A DNA stretch of 64,000 bases from an uncultured Prevotella sp. (lineage in GTDB: Bacteria > Bacteroidota > Bacteroidia > Bacteroidales > Bacteroidaceae), in contig CAJOEC010000011.1 in the NCBI GenBank assembly GCA_905233425.1, forward strand, positions 1 to 64,000, given 5' to 3'. Both the position numbers and the translations under genes were made by a program. Shown piece by piece: positions 26,589-35,724 of the stretch (the first letter of the stretch is position 1; every line of letters starts with the position of its first letter). The notes beneath the pieces were generated by a model. It was given only the letters and a program-made list of their open reading frames with translations. It did no database searches and was not told where the DNA came from.

Positions 26589-29500
26589 ATGAAGAAATTA
26601 TTACTTAGTTTCCTTGCCCTATCGCTCATGGCGACGGGCAGCGCACTTGCCACCCAGGTTGAGGTGACGATGAACGCAAAGAGCAAGCTCATCAAGTCAT
26701 TGAAGGGCCTGAACAACGACGCTATCGTTGAGGTGGGCGAACCCACCAGCAACAAGTACACCTTCGACGCCCCCGACGGCTCCTACCTTCTGACGGCCAC
26801 TGCTGCCGACGGCGAGACCGTCAGCGGCACCATCCAGCTCGACATCGATGCCGACCACGCCACCTTCGCAATCTTTTCGCCCGAGGTGCGCGTGAAGAAC
26901 GCCGACTGGGTCTATGGCACCGACTACACCCTCACGCTGAAGGTTACCGACAAGGAGGGCGGCATCGTGAACACCACCATGGGCGAATACACCAGCGGCA
27001 ACAAGATGTTCCTCGTCTTCAGCGGCAACACCTACTACCTCGACCTCGTGCCCTCCGAGGCCCATCTGGCCGAGGGCTATCTGCCCGTCACCTATTCAGG
27101 CACTGTGACCGCCAACCCCACCATCCAGGCCGAGGCTCCCATGAGCGACCTCTTCACCATCAGCGTGCCCGCCACTGCCGAACTCTTCGTCGGCACCAAG
27201 ACGGCCCATTTCGTGAAGTTCAAAGAGGTGGCCCCGCAGAATGTCGCCACCGAGGGCAACACGAAGACCTACACCTACCGCTTAGCTGACAAGCAGCAGT
27301 ACAACTACCGCGTCACCCAGCCCAGCAAGGTGACGCAGGCTGGACTCTTCACCATGAGTATCGACCAGGAGAAGCGCCCAGTGCTCGACTTCACCGACAC
27401 GGATCTTTCGGGACTGACACCGAGAATCATTGACCACGCCGCAGAGTCCAACGATGGCTACAACGTCGCCGACATCTTCCTCAACATCAACCCCAGCGGC
27501 CACTTAAAGCTGGCCAACGTGGGCGACACTTACGACATACTGCCCATGCGCAACTGGGAACTTGTCAACAGCATCACCGCCAACTACTTCATCGAGCCTG
27601 ACTTCCACTTCCGCGTGCTGAACACCAACGGCGAGGCCGACAACTCAGTGGTGAAGGTCGAGGACGAACTGCTCACCGCCGTGGGCAAGGGCACAGCCAT
27701 CGTCCTTGTCTACTATGATGCCATCCACCTCGACCTCTACGACGGAGCCGAGAAGAAGAGCTTCGTAGGCGGCAGCGACTGGAGCGCCATCTGGCCGGAG
27801 AATACTGGCGTGTTCGTCGTCACCGTTGGCGAAGAGGCCACTGGCATCACGCCCAACATCACCATCAACAAGGACTACCTGACCACTGTCACACCGTGGG
27901 GCGGCGGCGACCCCATCGACACGAAACTCTCCATGGAAAACGTCGATGCAGAGTTCGACGTGCTCTATTTCCTGACTCCCGAAGACTTCAGCGAGGGCGG
28001 CTACGACTACACCTTCACCCCCGAGGGCGTTGCCACCGTCACGCTGGCTCGTCCAATGGTCAGCATGAGTTCAGTGGGATACACTGGCTTCTCTGAAGAG
28101 GGCGTGACGAAAAACGCCGACGGCAGCTACACCCTCCATCTCACCGAGGGCCGCAACATCGTGTGCCTGACCAACGCCGCCGGTCAGAGCGTCTATCAGG
28201 TGATGACCGCCAAGCCATGTAGTCGCACCATCACTGTCAATGGCGAGGTAGTCACAAAAGTCAAGCCCGGCGACGAGGTCACCATTCAGTACTCCGGCCT
28301 CTACCATCCCGCTGGCAAGCTTGCAGGCATCCACAACTTCTTCGGTTTCCTGGACTACAAGCAGGCAACCGAGGGAATCACCGTAAACAAGAGCAAGGCC
28401 AACCAGTACAAGATGGCCTCAACGCCCGAAGCCCAGGCAGTCACCTTCACTGTGCCCGAAGATTGGACACAGCCCACGATTGAGCTGACAGACGGCGTGC
28501 TGGGCATCAGCGGTTACGGCGACCCCGTCGGCAACCATCGCGCCACGTCGAAGCTGACCGGCCGTGCCCCCAACTTCACCGCTATCTCTCAGAGTGCCGT
28601 CCTCGGCCGCGTGCCAGCCGTCGTGCTCACCGTCGATGTGCCCTCGTTGGCAGAAGAGACGACCATCTCCACGATGGAGGACACCGGCATGGAGTTCAAC
28701 GACAAGGGTTTCTGGAACGGCGGCATGATTGGCGAAGGCGAGGAAGGCGACTGGGGCGAGGTGACCTACCACTGCCCCTGGATCAGCGGACTGCTCACTG
28801 GCTACGTGGACTACAGCTTCATGGACATGGACGAGTATAGCTACGACTGGTGGGGCGGCATCGCCCTCTCGAAGCGCACAGGCACGACGCTGGAGTCGCT
28901 CGACGACCAGTACAACAACATCGTGGGCACGGGTGCCAACGGCTCGGAGACCTTCGCCGTCGTCTATGGTGAAGGCATCATCGATGTCAACGTCGAGGGC
29001 GGAGCTACCGTCAACAGCATGTATGTCGTCAACAGCGCCTACGCCATGCAGAACATCCTCGTGGGCGACGGCTACTCGAAGAAGTTTGAGGAAGAGGGCG
29101 ACCACCTCTACATGAACATCGTGGCCACCAAGGCCGACGGAACCGAAAAGACCGAAGTGGTGAAGCTGGCCGAGTTCACCACCGAGCTGAACTATATCAA
29201 GGACTGGACGAAGATTGACCTGAGCGGCTTTGGCTCAGACGTGACGAAGCTCACCTTCCAGCTCACCGCCCACAACAGCGGCGTGCCCCTCTATGCCTGC
29301 ATCGACGACATCGAGGTGAGCGTTCCCGTCACCGAGGCCGAGGCCTTGGAGGTTGCCGACTTCGAGAACCTGGAACTTGACGACGAGAGCTATTGGAATG
29401 GCACCGACGACACGGGTTCATTCGTCAGCGGTTCGTTCAAGTTTGAGAACGGCCACGAGACTTACGACTATGGCACTTACCTCTACGACTATTGCTACGG

Positions 29501-30161
29501 TTTCTTCTACACCAACATGACCTCTACCAACTATGAAGGCGATGCCTCTACAGAGCAGTACAAGTCGTGCGTAGGAAGCGGTGTGGACGGCTCGCGTAAC
29601 TTCGCCACCTATAACGTCAACAGCTATAACCCGAAGTATGTCGAGGTGCTGACCGACGAGGGTGCTGTCATACCCGGCTTCTACATCACCAACTCTGCCT
29701 ACGCCTACACCTCGATGGTGAACGGCGACGACTACGCAAAGAAGTTCGACCTCGGCGACTGGTTCATGCTCACCGTCACCGGCTACGATGCCGACGGCGA
29801 GGTGACGGGCACGAAGGACTTCTATCTGGCCGACCTGCGCGACGCCGACAATGCTTATATCATCAACGACTGGCGCTATGTGGACCTCTCTGGTCTGGGC
29901 AAGGTGAAGAAGCTCGGCTTCGACATGAGCAGCAGCGACACCGGCGACTGGGGCATGAACACACCCGCCTATTTCTGCATGGACAACCTCGGTGCCAAGG
30001 GCGTTGAGGAGCTGCCTGAGAGCAATGTTACCGTCGGTATTCAGTATGTTGCGACTGAGTCGCAACAAACGGAAAATGTCTACGACCTGCAGGGCCGCCG
30101 AATCACTCCATCAACCAAGGGCATTTATGTCAAGAATGGCAAGAAAGTGGTTGTCAGATAG
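26589..30161 (+). CDS. Large secreted protein with two DUF4465-like domains (putative corrinoid-binding)
   Basis: Signal peptide about 1-22 (SALATQ), then ~670 residues of beta-rich sequence I cannot assign. Two homologous C-terminal domains follow at ~696-905 and ~921-1133. Each begins with a (M)EFND.GFWNG / ELDDESYWNGT motif, has NSAYAMQN or NSAYAYTS with D-Y/G-KKF, and ends WTKIDLSGFG or WRYVDLSGLG plus a FCMDNL-type strand. This matches the DUF4465 fold; a surface B12-binding family found in Bacteroidetes B12 loci (BtuH) has a related role, so corrinoid binding is inferred from context. The tail NVYDLQGRR...GIYVKNGKKVVVR is the shared C-terminal sorting-like tail. btuF starts inside its 3' end (26-bp overlap). 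Confidence 0.72.
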   Translation: MKKLLLSFLALSLMATGSALATQVEVTMNAKSKLIKSLKGLNNDAIVEVGEPTSNKYTFDAPDGSYLLTATAADGETVSGTIQLDIDADHATFAIFSPEVRVKNADWVYGTDYTLTLKVTDKEGGIVNTTMGEYTSGNKMFLVFSGNTYYLDLVPSEAHLAEGYLPVTYSGTVTANPTIQAEAPMSDLFTISVPATAELFVGTKTAHFVKFKEVAPQNVATEGNTKTYTYRLADKQQYNYRVTQPSKVTQAGLFTMSIDQEKRPVLDFTDTDLSGLTPRIIDHAAESNDGYNVADIFLNINPSGHLKLANVGDTYDILPMRNWELVNSITANYFIEPDFHFRVLNTNGEADNSVVKVEDELLTAVGKGTAIVLVYYDAIHLDLYDGAEKKSFVGGSDWSAIWPENTGVFVVTVGEEATGITPNITINKDYLTTVTPWGGGDPIDTKLSMENVDAEFDVLYFLTPEDFSEGGYDYTFTPEGVATVTLARPMVSMSSVGYTGFSEEGVTKNADGSYTLHLTEGRNIVCLTNAAGQSVYQVMTAKPCSRTITVNGEVVTKVKPGDEVTIQYSGLYHPAGKLAGIHNFFGFLDYKQATEGITVNKSKANQYKMASTPEAQAVTFTVPEDWTQPTIELTDGVLGISGYGDPVGNHRATSKLTGRAPNFTAISQSAVLGRVPAVVLTVDVPSLAEETTISTMEDTGMEFNDKGFWNGGMIGEGEEGDWGEVTYHCPWISGLLTGYVDYSFMDMDEYSYDWWGGIALSKRTGTTLESLDDQYNNIVGTGANGSETFAVVYGEGIIDVNVEGGATVNSMYVVNSAYAMQNILVGDGYSKKFEEEGDHLYMNIVATKADGTEKTEVVKLAEFTTELNYIKDWTKIDLSGFGSDVTKLTFQLTAHNSGVPLYACIDDIEVSVPVTEAEALEVADFENLELDDESYWNGTDDTGSFVSGSFKFENGHETYDYGTYLYDYCYGFFYTNMTSTNYEGDASTEQYKSCVGSGVDGSRNFATYNVNSYNPKYVEVLTDEGAVIPGFYITNSAYAYTSMVNGDDYAKKFDLGDWFMLTVTGYDADGEVTGTKDFYLADLRDADNAYIINDWRYVDLSGLGKVKKLGFDMSSSDTGDWGMNTPAYFCMDNLGAKGVEELPESNVTVGIQYVATESQQTENVYDLQGRRITPSTKGIYVKNGKKVVVR

Positions 30162-31416
30162 CCTTTTACTTGTAGCACTCGCTCTGCTCACAGCCTGCGG
30201 GGGCAACCGTTCCCCGCAGAGCTGGGCAGAGCGTCTGCAACAGGAGCCGGCCCCCGACAGCATAGCATTCCGTTACGCCCGCCTCATCCATGTGGAGCGG
30301 CGCGACGACTGCCGCATCGTCTACATCGACAACCCCTGGAATCCGGGCAAGACGCTCCACACCTACGTCCTTGTCCCGTATGCTGCGCTAAATGCGCAGC
30401 CGCTCCCCTCCCATCAAGGGGAGGGGTTGGGGGGGGGGTCTGTAAATACCCTCGTTCGCGTCCCTCTCCAGCGCAGCGTCGTCTTCACCAGCGTCCACTG
30501 CGCTCTCATAGACCAGCTACAGGCTACGGCACAGGTAGCTGGTGTCGCCGACCTGAAATATATCAAGGTCCCCTTCGTACAGGAAGGCGTGAAGCGCGGC
30601 ACCCTAATTGACTGCGGCGACGGCATGAGTCCGATAGTGGAGAAGATCATCGATGCCAGTGCCGATGCCATCCTTCTCTCGCCATTCGAGAACAGCGGCG
30701 GCTACGGACGCTTGGAGGACATCAACATCCCCATCATCGAGTGTGCCGAGTATATGGAAACCTCGCCCTTGGCCCGCGCCGAGTGGATGCGCTTCTACGG
30801 TATGCTCTACGGCAAAGAGAAGGAGGCCGACAGCCTCTTCCAAGAGGTGGAGACCCGCTACCATGCCCTCTGCCAACTGGCCGCAGTCGGCGGTTCTCCC
30901 GCCGACACACCCTCCCTGGAAGCGCGGTCGTCCGCGCTCCCAGGGCGCCCCTCAGTGTTGATGGACAAGATGGCCGGCTCGGTGTGGTATGTCCCCGGCG
31001 GTCGCTCCACCATCGGCCAGATGCTTGTCGATGCCGGGGCCGACTATCCCTGGGCCGATGACACTAACAGCGGTTCCCTCCAACTGTCCTTCGAGACGGT
31101 GCTCGAGCGTGCCGGCCACTGTCAGCTCTGGCTCCTGCGCTACGACAGTCCGCAGCCCCTCACCCTTAGTGCCCTCCTCAGCGAAAAAGACGGTTACCGA
31201 ATGATGGAAGCCGTGAAGACTCCCCTCCCTTCAAGGGGAGGGGTTGGGGGTGGGGTCATTCCCGCACACGGTGTCTATGCCTGCAACGTCTCCACCTCGA
31301 TGTTCTACGAAGAAACCCCTTTCCGCCCCGACCTCCTGCTACAGGACTTCATAAAAATCCTCCACCCCGACATACAAAACCTGCCGCCCCTCCGTTATTA
31401 TCATAGGGTGGAATAA
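30136..31416 (+). CDS. btuF: BtuF-like corrinoid ABC transporter substrate-binding lipoprotein
   Basis: The ORF track starts at 29992, but the real start is ATG 30136 (MARKWLSDSLLLVALALLTACGG), giving a lipoprotein signal with lipobox LLTAC. The overlap with the previous gene suggests translational coupling. The body has features of FecB/BtuF periplasmic binding proteins (DAILLSPFENSGGYGRLEDINIPIIECAEYMETSPLARAEWMRFYG, PGGRSTIGQMLVDAG). Two copies of the G/C-rich palindromic repeat lie in frame: QPLPSHQGEGLGGGS (30402-30440) and TPLPSRGGVGGGVI (31219-31257). It should deliver corrinoid to the permease encoded next. Confidence 0.88.
   Translation: MARKWLSDSLLLVALALLTACGGNRSPQSWAERLQQEPAPDSIAFRYARLIHVERRDDCRIVYIDNPWNPGKTLHTYVLVPYAALNAQPLPSHQGEGLGGGSVNTLVRVPLQRSVVFTSVHCALIDQLQATAQVAGVADLKYIKVPFVQEGVKRGTLIDCGDGMSPIVEKIIDASADAILLSPFENSGGYGRLEDINIPIIECAEYMETSPLARAEWMRFYGMLYGKEKEADSLFQEVETRYHALCQLAAVGGSPADTPSLEARSSALPGRPSVLMDKMAGSVWYVPGGRSTIGQMLVDAGADYPWADDTNSGSLQLSFETVLERAGHCQLWLLRYDSPQPLTLSALLSEKDGYRMMEAVKTPLPSRGGVGGGVIPAHGVYACNVSTSMFYEETPFRPDLLLQDFIKILHPDIQNLPPLRYYHRVE
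30402..30440 (+). repeat. G/C-rich palindromic repeat inside btuF (site 6)
   Basis: gctcccctcccatcaaggggaggggttgggggggggtct: stem CCCCTCCC/GGGGAGGGG-type with G-rich arm, in frame. It is directly preceded by another small hairpin, gctgcgctaaatgcgcagc. Confidence 0.75.
31219..31257 (+). repeat. G/C-rich palindromic repeat inside btuF (site 7)
   Basis: actcccctcccttcaaggggaggggttgggggtggggtc: the cleanest copy of the family, in frame near the btuF 3' end. Confidence 0.78.
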
Positions 31417-32465
31417 GACCCATAAGACCTATAAGACCCATAAGTCCCATAAAACCCACCGCTGCATTAGCCCTTCTGGCCCTGCTAATAGCCGCGCTGT
31501 TTGCCCTCAACATCTTTGGGGGCAGCATCGACATCCCCGCCTCCGATGTCCTCGACATCTTGACAGGCGGCGAGGGGCAGAAGGAGTCATGGCGTTACAT
31601 TGTTCTTGAAAGCCGACTTCCCCAGGCCATCACCGCCCTCCTCTGCGGTGCCGCCCTTGCCGCCAGCGGACTGCTGCTCCAGACCGCCTTCCGCAACCCC
31701 CTCGCCGACCCCTCCATCTTCGGCATCAGCAGTGGCGCAGGCCTCGGTGTGGCCCTCACCATGCTCCTCCTCGGCGGCTCGCTGTCCCTCGGTTCGCTCC
31801 ATCTTGGAGGCTTCATCGCTGTCATTCTCGCCGCTTTCGTCGGGGCGATGATTGTCACCGCCATCATCTTTTTCTTTTCCACCAGAGTCAGGAACCACAT
31901 AATGCTGCTCATCATCGGCATCATGATAGGCTACCTCTCCGCCTCGGCCATCACCCTGCTCAACTTCTTCGCCACCGACGAGGGCGTGAAGTCATACATG
32001 GTCTGGGGCATGGGCACCTTCGGCGGTGTCACCACGGCCCATCTGCCCATCTTCGCCACCGTCACCATCGCCGGCATCGTCGGCACCCTCATGCTCATAA
32101 AACCGCTAAACGCCCTGATGCTCGGCGACCGCTATGCCGAGAACCTCGGCTTTAACATACGCCGCATACGCAACTGGCTGCTTGTCGTCACCGGACTTCT
32201 CACCGCCATCACCACCGCCTTCTGCGGCCCCGTGTCGTTCATCGGCCTGGCTGTGCCCCACATCGCCCGCCTCACCTTCCGCACCGACAACCACCAGTTG
32301 CTGCTGCCCGCCACTTTGCTTTGCGGCGCAGCCGTTGCCCTGCTGTGCAACATCATCTGCTATCTGCCCGGCGAGAACGGCATCATACCCCTCGGAGCCG
32401 TCACCCCTCTCATGGGTGCCCCCGTCATAATATACATCATTGTCAAACATAACAAACCTCAATAA
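31413..32465 (+). CDS. btuC: BtuC-like corrinoid ABC transporter permease (FecCD family), start unclear
   Basis: The permease has the FecCD/BtuC pattern (ESRLPQAITALLCGAALAASGLLLQ, NPLADPSIFGISSGAGLGV, PVSFIGLAVPHIARL, PLGAVTPLMGAP) and about ten membrane segments. The only standard start codon is TTG 31560, but that would remove a hydrophobic helix (ALALLALLIAALFALNIF) that reads in frame upstream and is expected in this family. Between the stop of btuF and that helix there is no ATG, GTG or TTG; the stretch is a 9-bp-period repeat (aagacccat units). I place the start at ATA 31413, overlapping the btuF stop, as the earliest in-frame option. No ATPase gene (BtuD) follows. Confidence 0.8.
   Translation: MRPIRPIRPISPIKPTAALALLALLIAALFALNIFGGSIDIPASDVLDILTGGEGQKESWRYIVLESRLPQAITALLCGAALAASGLLLQTAFRNPLADPSIFGISSGAGLGVALTMLLLGGSLSLGSLHLGGFIAVILAAFVGAMIVTAIIFFFSTRVRNHIMLLIIGIMIGYLSASAITLLNFFATDEGVKSYMVWGMGTFGGVTTAHLPIFATVTIAGIVGTLMLIKPLNALMLGDRYAENLGFNIRRIRNWLLVVTGLLTAITTAFCGPVSFIGLAVPHIARLTFRTDNHQLLLPATLLCGAAVALLCNIICYLPGENGIIPLGAVTPLMGAPVIIYIIVKHNKPQ
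31415..31459 (+). repeat. 9-bp-period AAGACCCAT array at the btuC start
   Basis: Five degenerate units: aagacccat/aagacctat/aagacccat/aagtcccat/aaaacccac. Being a multiple of three, the array keeps the downstream btuC frame. Confidence 0.75.
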
Positions 32466-32474
32466 TTTACAACT

Positions 32475-33980
32475 ATGTTCAAAAGTTTCAACGGTTTCCA
32501 TCTCATCGACGCCTACCACAAAAGGCATCAAGAGAAGAAAGACCACCCTCAAAGGGTATTAAAGAAAACGGTGGAGGCCATCGCGGTAGTGCTTATTACA
32601 CTGCTGCTGTGGAATCTGCCAAGTGATTCATTCGGCATCGACGGGCTGAACATCGTCCAGCAGCGCATCATTGCCATCTTCGCCTTCGCCACGCTGATGT
32701 GGATTATGGAGGTGGTGCCGTCGTGGGCTACCAGTGTCGCCATCATGGGCCTGATGCTGCTGTTCTGCAGCGACTCGGGCGTGAAATGGCTCTGCGACCC
32801 TGAAGAAGTGGGCACGCTGCTCTCCTACAAGGGAGTTATGGCCTGCTTCGCCGACCCAGTCATCATGCTGTTCATTGGCGGCTTCATCCTTGCCATCGCG
32901 GCGACGAAGACCGGCCTCGACGCGCAGTTAGCCAAGGTGCTGCTGAAGCCATTCGGCACGCGGAGCGAGATGGTGCTCTTAGGCTTCCTGCTCATTACGG
33001 GCCTGTTCTCGATGTTCGTGTCGAACACGGCGACGGCCGCCATGATGCTGACGTTCCTCACGCCTGTTTTCAAGCAGCTGCCGCCGGAGGGCAAGGGACG
33101 CATCGCCCTGGCATTGAGCATCCCCGTGGCTGCCAACCTCGGCGGAATGGGAACGCCCATCGGCACACCGCCCAACACCATCGCCCTGAAGTATCTCAAC
33201 GACCCCGAAGGTCTGAACCTCAACATAGGCTTCGGCGAGTGGATGATGTTCATGGTGCCACTGGTCGCCGTGCTGCTGTTCATCGGATGGATGCTGCTGA
33301 AGACTATTTTCCCCTTCACCCAGAAGCGTATTGAGCTGACCATCGAGGGCGGCATGAAGCCGGGGGCACAGTCGAAGATTGTCATCGTGACGTTCATCGC
33401 CACCGTGGCCCTATGGCTGCTCGACTCGGTGACGGGCATCAACAGCTACACCGTGGCGCTCATACCTTTCGTGGTCTTTGCCATGACGGGTGTCATCAGC
33501 CGTCAGGACTTGGAGGAGATAAACTGGAGCGTCATCTGGATGGTAGCCGGCGGTTTCGCCCTGGGTTATGGCCTGAACCAGTCGGGCTTGGCCGCTTTGG
33601 CTGTCGAGAGCATCCCCTTCGGCGAGTTCTCGCCTCTGCTCATACTCATTCTCTCGGGTGTCATCTGCTATCTGCTGTCGAACTTCATCAGCAACTCGGC
33701 AACGGCGGCACTGCTCATGCCCATCCTCGTGGTGGTCTGCTCGGCCATGGGCGACAAGCTCGACGCCATCGGCGGCACGTCGACGGTACTCATCGGTGTG
33801 GCCATCGCGTCCTCGTCGGCTATGATACTGCCCATCTCCACGCCGCCAAACGCACTGGCCTACGCCACGAACCTCGTGGAGCAGAAGGACATGGCCCGCA
33901 TCGGTATCATCACCGGCATCGTCTCTATGGTGCTCGGCTATGCCCTGCTCTATCTCATGGGAATAATGCACGTCATCTGA
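32475..33980 (+). CDS. SLC13/DASS-family sodium:dicarboxylate (or sulfate) symporter
   Basis: A polytopic protein with the paired family signatures SNTATAAMMLTF and NLGGMGTPIGTPPNTIAL in the first half, and NFISNSATAALLMPI and ILPISTPPNALAYAT in the second. The SNT and SNSAT motifs bind substrate carboxylate and sodium in characterised members such as VcINDY. Length (501) is normal. The N-terminal ~30 residues are hydrophilic and basic (HKRHQEKKDHPQRVLKK) before the first helix. It starts 9 bp after btuC, so it may be read from the B12-regulated transcript; succinate or another dicarboxylate is the likely cargo, but sulfate cannot be excluded. Confidence 0.9.
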   Translation: MFKSFNGFHLIDAYHKRHQEKKDHPQRVLKKTVEAIAVVLITLLLWNLPSDSFGIDGLNIVQQRIIAIFAFATLMWIMEVVPSWATSVAIMGLMLLFCSDSGVKWLCDPEEVGTLLSYKGVMACFADPVIMLFIGGFILAIAATKTGLDAQLAKVLLKPFGTRSEMVLLGFLLITGLFSMFVSNTATAAMMLTFLTPVFKQLPPEGKGRIALALSIPVAANLGGMGTPIGTPPNTIALKYLNDPEGLNLNIGFGEWMMFMVPLVAVLLFIGWMLLKTIFPFTQKRIELTIEGGMKPGAQSKIVIVTFIATVALWLLDSVTGINSYTVALIPFVVFAMTGVISRQDLEEINWSVIWMVAGGFALGYGLNQSGLAALAVESIPFGEFSPLLILILSGVICYLLSNFISNSATAALLMPILVVVCSAMGDKLDAIGGTSTVLIGVAIASSSAMILPISTPPNALAYATNLVEQKDMARIGIITGIVSMVLGYALLYLMGIMHVI

Positions 33981-34021
33981 ACCGCGAATTGAACGAATTA
34001 CGCGAATCACACGAATTGAAC
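33981..34021 (+). repeat. Short 9-bp-period ACGAATTGA array
   Basis: accgcgaattgaacgaattacgcgaatcacacgaattgaac, immediately after the SLC13 stop codon; the same family as at 24883. Confidence 0.75.
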
Positions 34022-34121
34022 GGCCTTGCGCTTGGCTTCCTCTGCCTCACGGATGGCCATTCCACCACGGCGTGCATGACGTTAAGGTCTACACCCTTCA
34101 CCATGTCGATAATTGGGGCCA

Positions 34122-35445
<1,324 letters not shown>

Positions 35446-35446
<1 letters not shown>

Positions 35447-35583
35447 AGTAGGAGGCGTGGCCTCCGTCCAAGGCTTTTGCCCTTTCAGGGCGATGATAAC
35501 CCTATCATCATACCCAGGGCGTTGCCCTGGGCTGACTGCTTGCTGGCCTTTTAGGCCGTTCTGCGGAAACATACGATAATCAT
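35446..35583. repeat. Composite multi-hairpin repeat, copy A
   Basis: gagtaggaggcgtggcctcc, then ttgccctttcagggcga, cccagggcgttgccctggg and ggccttttaggcc: four short inverted repeats in a fixed order. The same order and sequence recur at 49406-49544. The minus-strand ORF at 35435 is a translation of it. Confidence 0.85.
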
Positions 35584-35687
35584 CTATTTGTACCAACTTG
35601 TCGCAATGGTGGCTGCAAAGATACGAATTTATCCACAATAATCATTAAAAAACGTGGGGAAATATCGTCGCTTCGTCATTTTTTATG

Positions 35688-35695
35688 TAATTTTG
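35688..35695 (+). promoter_or_regulatory. -7 promoter element of the type B carboxylesterase gene
   Basis: TAATTTTG 29 bp before the ATG; no convincing -33 TTTG. Confidence 0.5.
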
Positions 35696-35724
35696 CCACA
35701 TAAACCCTATAAACAGACAACATT

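Noticed and set aside
29992-30135. Upstream start for btuF
   Set aside because: It overlaps the end of the DUF4465-like gene by ~170 bp. ATG 30136 gives a proper lipoprotein signal peptide.
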